Shown: piece by piece, positions 1-6,043 of the stretch
Position numbering within the stretch: position 1 is the first letter of the stretch
Layout of the letters: each line of letters begins with the position of its first letter
From: Oscillospiraceae bacterium
GTDB lineage: Bacteria > Bacillota > Clostridia > Oscillospirales > Ruminococcaceae
Reading direction: 5' to 3'
Assembly (NCBI GenBank): GCA_015067375.1
Contig: SVMQ01000141.1
Location: 1 to 6,043 of the forward strand
Length of the DNA: 6,043 bases
Made by a program: the position numbers and the translations under genes
Notes under the pieces: model-generated
The model's input: only the letters and a program-made list of their open reading frames with translations
The model's database searches: none
What the model was told of the DNA's origin: nothing

Positions 1-9
1 TTCCGATCT
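1..9. other. Possible Illumina adapter remnant at the window edge
   Basis: The first nine bases, TTCCGATCT, are identical to the 3' terminal nine bases of the common Illumina TruSeq-type adapter; on the minus strand they read AGATCGGAA. A nine-base match placed exactly at an edge has a chance near 1 in 260,000. If the window edge is a contig end, this is probably untrimmed adapter; if the contig continues leftward with other sequence, it is coincidence. The frame of the J-like gene stays open through it, which neither supports nor excludes this. Confidence 0.45.
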
Positions 10-1193
10 TGCTGAGTGAGCAGCAGACCGTCACGATCGAACTCAAATTCCTGACAGGGCAATCCATCGGATGACATGAACATCTTTGTCCTTGCAAAGT
101 CCTCGCTGCAAAAGATGACCCTGACATTGGGGCTTCCGTCATCCGCAGCAATTGACTTATATTTTTCCAGTTTTATCAAAGCGCCGTCGCTGCTTCTCTC
201 AACGATCGCATCATCCATATACTGCCAGCCGTATTTATCACGGACAAGCACGAAGCACAGTCCAGTTACAGCCAGCATATCGGACACCAGCATATCCCCA
301 TCGGAAAGCACATGATCCTTAAAAGATGCATCCACTCTGTACTGCGACAGCGGCAGCACATCAGTGTATATCGCCTTGATACGGGGCATATCCTCACAGC
401 CGCACGATACCAGACGCACGCGAAGCCATCTGCCCTCAGGGAGCCCACTCATACTGATGCTTGAAAGATCTGTACCTGTCTTGAATACGATCTCTCCCGA
501 AAAAGACAGCGCGCTTGTATCATCCTTTATGAGTTCGCACTCCGCAAAGCCATCGGCTATGGAATACTCCCAAACGATATCTCGCGCAAGATGATCGCTG
601 TTTCCCAGAGGATTTCTGCTGACAGCACATCTGTCGTCAGTGTCAAAGAACAGTGATACACCCTCGCTGCAGCGTTCAGCATCAGTAACATCAAGCTCTA
701 TATACAAACGGCAGCTGTCGTTGTGCAGCTTGTTTCCGAAAGGGGAGAACGATGTGTCATGGTCTTTGGATATATCCGTAATATCAACGAAGCCATCGCT
801 GTTTTCAATATATATCCTGCCGATACTGAAAGGTGCGCGCCTGAAATGCTCCTCAGCAGTAAACACCATTCCATCGGTAGTCTTTACCGTGCTTCCCTTG
901 ATTATCCTATCGGGAATACTGTCACTGCCAAAGTAGACCGCTGTCTTAGCAGGACTCGGGGGATAAACATCGATTCCCAGCAGCTTAAGCATATTCTCAT
1001 AGCTTCTGTCGGAAATGCGGTTGAGATAATACTGCTGCATCTCCTTGAGCCACGCAAAAAGCTCGATTATCGTTATACCGGGGTCATGCTCGTTATAATC
1101 CGTCCATTCGGGAAATATCACCGAAATACGACGCTTAGCCGCCTCGACTATATCGGAATATTTCTGATCATCAAGATCAGGCAGCTTTATCAT
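1..1193 (-). CDS. Second baseplate J-like wedge protein (Afp12-like position), 3' end outside window
   Basis: The frame is open from an ATG at 1193 to the window edge, giving 397 residues with no stop. The start is supported by an AAAGGGG ribosome site (1205-1211) 11 bases upstream, in the 27-base gap after the preceding gene. The N-terminus carries the baseplate J-type signature: PEWT at residues 28-31, an N-x-x-DPG element at 34-39, ELFAWL at 44-49, then a helix ending in a KLLGI-like turn near residue 74. The same elements open the upstream 1001-residue protein, so the two are paralogues. A beta-rich module at residues 208-261 (WEY ... DDT ... SGEIVF ... RWLRVRL) also matches modules in that protein. 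By family knowledge, such proteins form the wedge around the hub; in Afp/PVC systems two large J-like proteins are encoded in tandem, and this one occupies the second place. The J core expected further on is not visible because the gene is cut. The last three residues may derive from adapter sequence (positions 1-9). The family call is secure; the Afp12 equivalence is inferred from gene order. Confidence 0.85.
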   Translation of the reverse strand, partial: MIKLPDLDDQKYSDIVEAAKRRISVIFPEWTDYNEHDPGITIIELFAWLKEMQQYYLNRISDRSYENMLKLLGIDVYPPSPAKTAVYFGSDSIPDRIIKGSTVKTTDGMVFTAEEHFRRAPFSIGRIYIENSDGFVDITDISKDHDTSFSPFGNKLHNDSCRLYIELDVTDAERCSEGVSLFFDTDDRCAVSRNPLGNSDHLARDIVWEYSIADGFAECELIKDDTSALSFSGEIVFKTGTDLSSISMSGLPEGRWLRVRLVSCGCEDMPRIKAIYTDVLPLSQYRVDASFKDHVLSDGDMLVSDMLAVTGLCFVLVRDKYGWQYMDDAIVERSSDGALIKLEKYKSIAADDGSPNVRVIFCSEDFARTKMFMSSDGLPCQEFEFDRDGLLLTQQDR

Positions 1194-1220
1194 TGCACAC
1201 GCAACCCCTTTCTTATAGGA

Positions 1221-4200
1221 TCAAATTCTCACTGTGTGAGTACCGGCAGACGCGATAAAATATCTGTAAACATCCGTATCATCCAGCGGAACTATCATCT
1301 TTTCGCTGTTGTGATAGTACTCACCCGTAAGGAGCACCCTGCTTACATAAGCGATATGCTCCACCTTTTTCAGCGCTGCATAGACCGCACTGACAGACGG
1401 CATCCTGCCGATGCTGCTGCCGTCTGAATTGACGATCAGATCATTTATCGTATTGATAACTGCGCGCTCTGTCTGCGCGGCATATTCATAATCATCCACT
1501 TGAATGGCTACCTCCGCACATACCTTCATTATCCTCGACGGGATAACCGCAAGTCTGCCGCCTGCAACAGGCTCAAGACTCGCATTCCTGCGAAGGAAAT
1601 CATCTATCCTTCTGCAAAGCGCCGCGGAATATGTCGCGCTTGCATGGTCCTTAGGTTTAACGACAACGGTGATACAGCCATTTTCACTAACAGCATTACT
1701 GTTTCGTCCGCAGAAGCAGCGCACTTCATCCACTTCGGTAAACTGCTCCATTACGAGCGTTTCGAAATCACCTGCAGTGACCGCTCTGCCTCTGTGCTTC
1801 AGTCGAGCAGCACCTATCTTGCGTATAGCATCAAGGCTCTGACCGTTGCTTCCGCCACAGGTCGCTTCAAAGTTAGTCATCCGCTCAACGAACGGAATAC
1901 CGACGATGAGTCCATCGATCGCTTCTGCAGCAAGATTTCCAACACTGCCACCGCCAAAGGAATAATCCACACTTATCTCTGCATTGCCCGAATAAGCAGG
2001 TATCTTACCGTTGACGCCATCACCAAAGCAGATCGTACCACGACTGTTATCCAGCTGATAATGCCTGTCATCTGCCGCAGAATCTGTAAGCGTCGCTCTC
2101 GGCTGCCATTTCACCCAACATTCGATCAACTGACCATCGTCATCCGTTACCATGCGGACATTGCTGCTGTTCTGTTTTTTCAGCTCGTTAAGCTCTGAAA
2201 CAGAGGTCTCGCCAAGCTCGTTCACCCAAAGGTCACAGCTGATAACAGGCTTGTTTGCAAGAGCAAACTCCTGCCACAGCTTTCCTGCAATATACTCGTG
2301 GCGCTCATCGCTTACGCTTTCTTTCTGGACTATCTCAACAGCATTCTTGTGGATGCTGCAAAGCCGCGGATGTATCTTGCTCTTTCCTGACAGCTTGACC
2401 GCCCTTATCCAGCAGCCCTTTTGTCCGAAAAGCTGCGCGTCAGCAAAGTCTGACGGCGCGTACAGCGATATGATACCGCTCGCGGAAAAACCGCCTGTGC
2501 GATCATCCGCCTTGATCTCTCTCCATATATTTTTGGCGCCATGCTCAACCGCAAGATACTCGAAAACGATGTCGCGCTCCTCGTCATCAGTGCCTGCAAA
2601 CTCGAAATAGAAGTTCACGGGATATCCCGAGGGTGCGCTGTCAAACATGAAGTATACCGAATCATGCTTATCGGGCATAAGACGGAAAAGCCTCAGATTG
2701 GCAGGAGAACCATCCGTTTCAAAATAAGTTTTTTCACAGTTGTTTGTAACGCTGACCGCCTGTACAGGAAGATAGCTGCTACCGTAATCAAAACGGATAT
2801 CAACGCCCTTCAGCCATGGCACCAGCCATCTGCTGTGAGTGCTGAACCTGTTCTCCACCTCACGCACGCGGATGCGTATCCACATACCCTCGTATGCGTT
2901 CTGAACAGAGGAAACAAGATCATCGGGACAGGTGAAGCTTACAGTTTTCTTGCCATTTCCATCCTGACAGGAGAACGGATTCAAAGTGCCTTTTACATCC
3001 AGCTTGGCCCAACCGATACCGTTCCAGTATTCCCACTGCACCTCTCTGATATAGATATCGTCAGGCGGTGCAGCCTTTGTATCCTCCTTATCGACCACCA
3101 GCTTGCTGTTGAACTCCTGTCCTACAACATCGGTGATGACATCGTCATTGAGGATAACAGTAGACACTGTCAGATCTATCGTTACTTCTGCACCGCACTT
3201 GCTGAACGCCTCGGCACAGTCAATATACATCAGATCGTATACATCAGGCTCCTTGCCGAAGCAGTAGCCCGATTCCGCAACAGAAAGCTCATTATCGTTG
3301 AAAAAGATATGCGACGGAGCTATACCGCTGCCTGTATCAGCATCATTTATACTGCGGCTGTTGATGAAAATGTGATCTACAAATATCTCGTTTGAAAAGG
3401 ATGATCTCTTCATCTCGCAAAAGATCCATCCGTTGACCTCTTCGTCACGCTGAATTCCATTGTCATCAGTGAATACAAGCTCGCCCTCGGGCTTTGTCAG
3501 CACGATATGATCATTCACAAAAGCCGCATCCAAGCGTAGTTTTCCTACGGTGGATATGAAGCTCCACTCCGCAAAATCGGTGCTGCAAAGCTGCATCATC
3601 AGCTGTGCGTCCTTGAATGTCATAGAAAGATTGGTGAGCTTCAGGCTGATCTCTGCACAGCCGTTGAGCCTGAGCACACACGCGTGTGCCACGGCAAATG
3701 CATGACGCTCCAGATTTGCCGACCTGTCAGGATCAAAAAGCAGCAAAGGAAGTGCTTTTTCATCAGACATATCGGTTCCCGCGATGATATCCTCCTCGGG
3801 AATGGTCATATAAATCGACTTTATCTCAGCAGGGGTCGCAAACATACCCGATACAGTTTCATAAACAACACGCCTGTCTCCGTTATCTTCATCGGAGATA
3901 TCAGTGAAAAGCTGCGTTCCGCTCTTGATAAAGACATTGTGCGGCGCACCGTCAACAAGCTCAGCTGCCGCCATACCAAGGGACGGGGAAACGGACTTTG
4001 CACAAACGCCTATCATATTGAGGAACTCAAGATAGCATTTATCAGGGAAACGGTTGTATCTGTCTATCGTTCCGTGAAACATCTCAGCGAACAACTGCGC
4101 AAGGGCAGCGCCGCCGTCAGGATCATTGAGATCCAACGTCCATTCGGGCGTGTAGAACTCGCTTTTCTGCTTTATCAGCGCGAGGATATCTTCAACTGAC

Positions 4201-4226
4201 CTGCTGTCAAGCTTTGGTATATTCAT
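1221..4226 (-). CDS. Baseplate J-like wedge protein, 1001 aa (Afp11-like position)
   Basis: This is a complete gene for a large baseplate assembly protein of the J/gp6 type, expected to build the wedge that links the hub to the sheath. The N-terminal part has PEW at residues 27-29, an NDPDGG turn at 34-39 and a helix running to about residue 74. Two beta-rich modules follow at about residues 398-454 (WEYWNGIGW ... WIRIRV) and 555-612 (FEY ... W568 ... DDRT ... SGIISL ... CWIRAVKL). The J core is clear: FGDG at 734-737 followed by NGK, FGGG at 757-760 then VGN, GGS at 791-793, and RAVTAGDFE at 814-822. This order is that of the roughly 1000-residue 'putative baseplate assembly protein' class, longer than the short P2 gpJ. 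The ATG overlaps the TGA of the gp25-like gene (ATGA), and a GGAGGG site lies inside that gene 9 bases upstream, so translation is probably coupled. It has 23 cysteines by my count, many for a tail protein. No signal peptide or membrane segment is seen, as expected for a particle assembled in the cytoplasm. Confidence 0.93.
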   Translation of the reverse strand: MNIPKLDSRSVEDILALIKQKSEFYTPEWTLDLNDPDGGAALAQLFAEMFHGTIDRYNRFPDKCYLEFLNMIGVCAKSVSPSLGMAAAELVDGAPHNVFIKSGTQLFTDISDEDNGDRRVVYETVSGMFATPAEIKSIYMTIPEEDIIAGTDMSDEKALPLLLFDPDRSANLERHAFAVAHACVLRLNGCAEISLKLTNLSMTFKDAQLMMQLCSTDFAEWSFISTVGKLRLDAAFVNDHIVLTKPEGELVFTDDNGIQRDEEVNGWIFCEMKRSSFSNEIFVDHIFINSRSINDADTGSGIAPSHIFFNDNELSVAESGYCFGKEPDVYDLMYIDCAEAFSKCGAEVTIDLTVSTVILNDDVITDVVGQEFNSKLVVDKEDTKAAPPDDIYIREVQWEYWNGIGWAKLDVKGTLNPFSCQDGNGKKTVSFTCPDDLVSSVQNAYEGMWIRIRVREVENRFSTHSRWLVPWLKGVDIRFDYGSSYLPVQAVSVTNNCEKTYFETDGSPANLRLFRLMPDKHDSVYFMFDSAPSGYPVNFYFEFAGTDDEERDIVFEYLAVEHGAKNIWREIKADDRTGGFSASGIISLYAPSDFADAQLFGQKGCWIRAVKLSGKSKIHPRLCSIHKNAVEIVQKESVSDERHEYIAGKLWQEFALANKPVISCDLWVNELGETSVSELNELKKQNSSNVRMVTDDDGQLIECWVKWQPRATLTDSAADDRHYQLDNSRGTICFGDGVNGKIPAYSGNAEISVDYSFGGGSVGNLAAEAIDGLIVGIPFVERMTNFEATCGGSNGQSLDAIRKIGAARLKHRGRAVTAGDFETLVMEQFTEVDEVRCFCGRNSNAVSENGCITVVVKPKDHASATYSAALCRRIDDFLRRNASLEPVAGGRLAVIPSRIMKVCAEVAIQVDDYEYAAQTERAVINTINDLIVNSDGSSIGRMPSVSAVYAALKKVEHIAYVSRVLLTGEYYHNSEKMIVPLDDTDVYRYFIASAGTHTVRI

Positions 4227-4633
4227 TTACCCTCGCCCTCCATCATGTAAAACGGATAAACCATATTGAACTGGTTGTTGGTCGTTCTGACAGTGTATTT
4301 GATACTCAGCTCCAGCATACTCTTGCTGCCGCCGTTATCAAGCGCAGCGACCTCAATGTTGCTGATCCTTGGCTCCCACTGCTCAAGCGCATCCTGAACG
4401 CTGCTTTCGAGAGCCGCTATGCGTTCAGCGCTGTTGTCGGAAAACACAAAGTCGCCTGCAGAAGTACCGAATTCAGGAAGCATTACACGCTCACCGAGAT
4501 TTGTGCGGAGTATGAGCCTTATCGCCTCTGAAATATCATCCTCTGCACTGCTCATAGCAATGCGGTGAGTAGCAGGATCGATACTGAACGGGAATTTGAA
4601 GCCCCTGCCCATGTAACGCTTATTATCGGTCAT
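4223..4633 (-). CDS. gp25-like baseplate wedge protein (GPW/gp25 family)
   Basis: A 136-residue protein of the T4 gp25 / P2 gpW / TssE family, the small wedge component that touches the sheath and helps start its assembly. Numbered from the chosen start, it shows the family pattern: a helix with a following TNLGER (residues 44-49), PEFG (53-56), and the diagnostic EPR triplet at 87-89 inside QWEPRI. The C-terminus ends in MVYPFYM, which resembles gp25-like proteins of contractile injection systems. Length is normal for the family. An in-frame ATG six codons upstream (4651) would give 142 residues. I prefer 4633 because a strong GGAGGGG site (4639-4645) sits immediately before it and falls inside the coding part of the longer version. 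The gene follows the spike gene after 24 bases, and its TGA overlaps the ATG of the large J-like gene. The spike-gp25-J order is shared by P2-like phages and eCIS. Confidence 0.92.
   Translation of the reverse strand: MTDNKRYMGRGFKFPFSIDPATHRIAMSSAEDDISEAIRLILRTNLGERVMLPEFGTSAGDFVFSDNSAERIAALESSVQDALEQWEPRISNIEVAALDNGGSKSMLELSIKYTVRTTNNQFNMVYPFYMMEGEGK
4236..4241 (-). promoter_or_regulatory. Intragenic ribosome binding site for the large J-like gene
   Basis: GGAGGG on the minus strand lies within the last codons of the gp25-like gene, 9 bases before the ATG at 4226. A second GAGGG (4230-4234) is only 3 bases from the ATG, probably too close to be the main site. Together with the ATGA stop/start overlap this suggests re-initiation by ribosomes finishing the gp25-like gene. 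Confidence 0.6.
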
Positions 4634-4638
4634 TGTGT

Positions 4639-4645
4639 CCCCTCC
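4639..4645 (-). promoter_or_regulatory. Ribosome binding site deciding the gp25-like start
   Basis: GGAGGGG on the minus strand lies 5 bases before the ATG at 4633 (7 bases counted from the GGAGG core). The alternative ATG at 4651 lies upstream of this motif and has no comparable purine-rich site before it, so the motif favours the shorter protein. Confidence 0.7.
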
Positions 4646-4657
4646 GTTCATATATCA

Positions 4658-5416
4658 TCAGTTGATTTTTGTCTTTAATCCCTTTATCGTAGTAACTCCA
4701 TTTGCCTTGAGCGTCATCGAGCCGCCCGAGGATACCTGTGCGCTGCTGCTTGCCTTTGCATTTATCTGTGCGGAATCAAGTGTGATATCCTTTTTGGTCT
4801 TTATCGTCATGGAGCCGGTATTGCCGTCACAGGTTATCGTTATGCCGCCGACCTTTATGACCAGCTTCTTCTGACAGGTAAGTGATACCTCGCCGGTCTT
4901 GCCGTTCATCGAGATCGTGTTTTTTCCGTCAGACACCTCGATTAGCTGGTTTTCATCATCCATTTTGACAGTACGCTTTTTGGGTGTGGCAACGGTTATC
5001 TTTTCCTTGCCTTTTGTATCGATAAAGTCCACATAGGTCTTATTCGGCGTTATCAGCTTGTATTCCTCGTTCTTGCCGTTAGTCACCTTCAGCGGGGGCT
5101 TTGCATCCTGTACCCACAGGCTACCTAACACGAACGGGCGATGCATATCGCCGTTTTCATAAGTGATCGCCACGACATCTCCCACGTTATGATGAAAAAA
5201 GCTGCCGTACTGATTGCCGCCGAACGGTGTTATGCAATAAAGCCAGCCGGTTTCACCTGCGTCCTTATCACTTGTGATGTATTTACACTTGACCCTGCCA
5301 AGATTTTTCGGATCTTTTATATTAGTTACTGTCGCCAGCGAGATGCCACTGCGCATTCCGCTCTTTTCGATCGAGCCGTCGCCCGATGCGCCAAACATAT
5401 CAACAATTCCTGACAT
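4658..5416 (-). CDS. Central spike protein with OB-fold and beta-helix (gp5/VgrG C-terminal type)
   Basis: A 252-residue spike protein, expected to form the trimeric needle under the hub that pierces the target envelope. Residues about 22-106 form the gp5-type OB-fold (phage baseplate V / VgrG family): DPKNLGRV at 35-42, GWLYCITPFGG at about 57-67, a FFHHNVGDVV stretch at 73-82, and RPFVLGSLW at 93-101. Residues about 120-252 are short alternating beta strands rich in Thr, Lys, Gly and Ile, with repeated T-I-x and K-I-x patterns. The protein ends in TTIKGLKTKIN, the typical close of a triple-stranded beta-helix. There is no lysozyme domain as in T4 gp5 and no toxin extension. The start at 5416 is supported by GGAGGA at 5421-5426, 4 bases upstream, in the 11-base gap after the hub gene. 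The gene ends in two consecutive in-frame TGA codons (4658-4660 and 4655-4657). Hub and spike are separate genes here rather than fused as in a full VgrG. Confidence 0.93.
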   Translation of the reverse strand: MSGIVDMFGASGDGSIEKSGMRSGISLATVTNIKDPKNLGRVKCKYITSDKDAGETGWLYCITPFGGNQYGSFFHHNVGDVVAITYENGDMHRPFVLGSLWVQDAKPPLKVTNGKNEEYKLITPNKTYVDFIDTKGKEKITVATPKKRTVKMDDENQLIEVSDGKNTISMNGKTGEVSLTCQKKLVIKVGGITITCDGNTGSMTIKTKKDITLDSAQINAKASSSAQVSSGGSMTLKANGVTTIKGLKTKIN

Positions 5417-5427
5417 TTATTCCTCCG

Positions 5428-6043
5428 TCAGACAGCGGTAGCAGAGAAACCGATAACAGTAAGAAAGCCGCTTGCGCTGTATTTATGATTTATTGAAGTG
5501 ATGTAATAAGTATCATTGAGATCGGGATCCAGCTTAGCGAACTTCACCATTCCTCCCGGAGAGAGCTTCTGATTTCCAAGCACTGTTGCAGAGCCGTTGC
5601 AAAGATTTATCGCGCTTTCAAACATAACAGCTTCCGCATACGCCTGCGCTTCGCTTTTGTTTTTAACAAAGCTGCTGTTGATCTCCTTCTCCTTGCGCTT
5701 TACTCCCGAGCAAAGCTGTGCGCCTGTTTTTCCTCCGCTGCCCTGCGGCTTTGCGGTGGCAGTAAACGCTTTTATCGTATTGGGATCGCTTCCCGAGACC
5801 TTTACCGCGCCAAGCTGCTCTGCAAGCTCCACTGTGCGCGAGAAGCTGAGTATATCCTTGCCCCATGTATATGTTTCCAGAAGCTTTGCGGATCTGTATA
5901 TATTCTTAACAAACCTGAGTTTGGTATCAGTCATGCAGAAAGAACTGTTTGTCAGCTTTGCAAGATTGCAGATGTAGGTATAATCATCAACGTCATGCTG
6001 CGTCATAGGATGCTCCTTATCCGCGCTGCCCGACACGCTGACC
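5428..6043 (-). CDS. Tail hub protein, C-terminal part (gp27 / phage late control D type)
   Basis: The frame is open to the right edge, so only the last 204 residues are seen. A GTG at 6036 and an ATG at 6006 are in frame, but I regard both as internal codons because the frame continues upstream and D-type hubs are usually well over 300 residues. The visible part has the D/gp27 signature: TQHDVDDYTYICNLAK followed by a short strand pair and LRFVK, matching the 'Q-x-D-x-D-x-x-F/Y-hydrophobic-x-x-L-A' block of phage D and VgrG hub domains. At the C-terminus, a GGMVKF element and a DTYYITSINHKYSASGFLTVIGF segment match the closing hub strands with the common 'YYVTSVxH' motif. Between them is a Lys/Ser/Gly-rich stretch, then an EAQAYAEA helix. 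As a trimer it would join tube to spike. The gene stops 11 bases before the spike gene, whose ribosome site begins just after this TGA. Confidence 0.88.
   Translation of the reverse strand, partial: VSVSGSADKEHPMTQHDVDDYTYICNLAKLTNSSFCMTDTKLRFVKNIYRSAKLLETYTWGKDILSFSRTVELAEQLGAVKVSGSDPNTIKAFTATAKPQGSGGKTGAQLCSGVKRKEKEINSSFVKNKSEAQAYAEAVMFESAINLCNGSATVLGNQKLSPGGMVKFAKLDPDLNDTYYITSINHKYSASGFLTVIGFSATAV

Noticed and set aside
266..448. Short minus-strand frame starting at 448
   Set aside because: It lies inside the second J-like gene in a different frame; the frame open from 1193 carries the baseplate signature.
1194..1220. Possible promoter or terminator in the 27-base gap between the two J-like genes
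   Set aside because: The gap is too short for a full promoter and shows no hairpin followed by a T-run; it holds only the ribosome site.
723..1427. Open frame of 234 codons on the plus strand
   Set aside because: It runs antisense across the second J-like gene and the end of the first, has no recognisable domain, and its composition looks like a reverse-strand shadow; the minus-strand frames carry clear family motifs.
1500..2198. Plus-strand open frame of 232 codons
   Set aside because: It is entirely antisense to the J core (FGDG, GGG..GN, RAVTAGDFE) of the 1001-residue protein and shows no family features.
2541..3395. Plus-strand open frame of 284 codons, the longest antisense frame
   Set aside because: It is antisense to the beta-rich middle of the same protein; no ribosome site or domain was recognised, and low stop density opposite a real gene explains its length.
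3684..4199. Plus-strand open frame of 171 codons
   Set aside because: It is antisense to the N-terminal part of the first J-like protein, with basic low-information residues and no recognisable motif.
4634..4651. Upstream ATG extending the gp25-like protein by six residues
   Set aside because: The extension would contain the ribosome site GGAGGGG within coding sequence and has no good site of its own; the ATG at 4633 is preferred.
6006..6036. GTG at 6036 or ATG at 6006 as a true start for a short hub protein
   Set aside because: The frame continues open to the window edge and the visible part begins in the middle of the hub domain, so these are most likely internal codons of a longer gene.

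Overview
The window is a slice of a contractile phage-tail-like machine: five consecutive genes, all on the minus strand and read from right to left, encoding the central spike and baseplate. In transcription order they are a tail hub (gp27 / phage late control D type, 5' end outside the window), an OB-fold/beta-helix spike (gp5 / VgrG C-terminal type), a gp25-like wedge protein, a 1001-residue baseplate J-like wedge protein, and a second large J-like paralogue whose 3' end lies outside the window. No RNA gene, CRISPR array, insertion sequence, promoter or terminator is visible, and no stretch over 30 bases lies between genes.

Layout: 6043-5428 hub (partial); 5416-4658 spike; 4633-4223 gp25-like; 4226-1221 first J-like protein; 1193-1 second J-like protein (partial). 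Junctions are 11 bases, 24 bases, a 4-base ATGA overlap and 27 bases, so this is one tightly packed and probably translationally coupled operon segment. The long plus-strand open frames are antisense shadows.

Working together (family knowledge plus inference): the hub trimer would sit on the spike trimer at the centre of the baseplate. The gp25-like protein and the two J-like proteins would form the wedges around it, which convert target contact into sheath contraction. The hub-spike-gp25-J-J order matches extracellular contractile injection systems (Afp/PVC-like eCIS) better than a P2-like prophage. In P2 the spike-gp25-J trio is followed by tail protein I, and the D-type hub gene lies elsewhere. 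Sheath, tube, tape-measure, AAA+ ATPase, fibre and toxin genes are not in view, so eCIS versus tailocin or prophage cannot be settled here. A PAAR tip gene, often found between gp25 and the first J-like gene in eCIS loci, is absent from that position.

Organism: strong GGAGG-type ribosome binding sites, mid-range GC (estimated by eye at a little under 50%), closely packed genes and cysteine-rich cytoplasmic proteins suggest an anaerobic Firmicute, perhaps a gut or rumen Clostridia/Ruminococcus-like bacterium. This is a low-confidence impression. The first nine bases equal the 3' end of the common Illumina adapter, so the left edge may be a contig end carrying adapter sequence.
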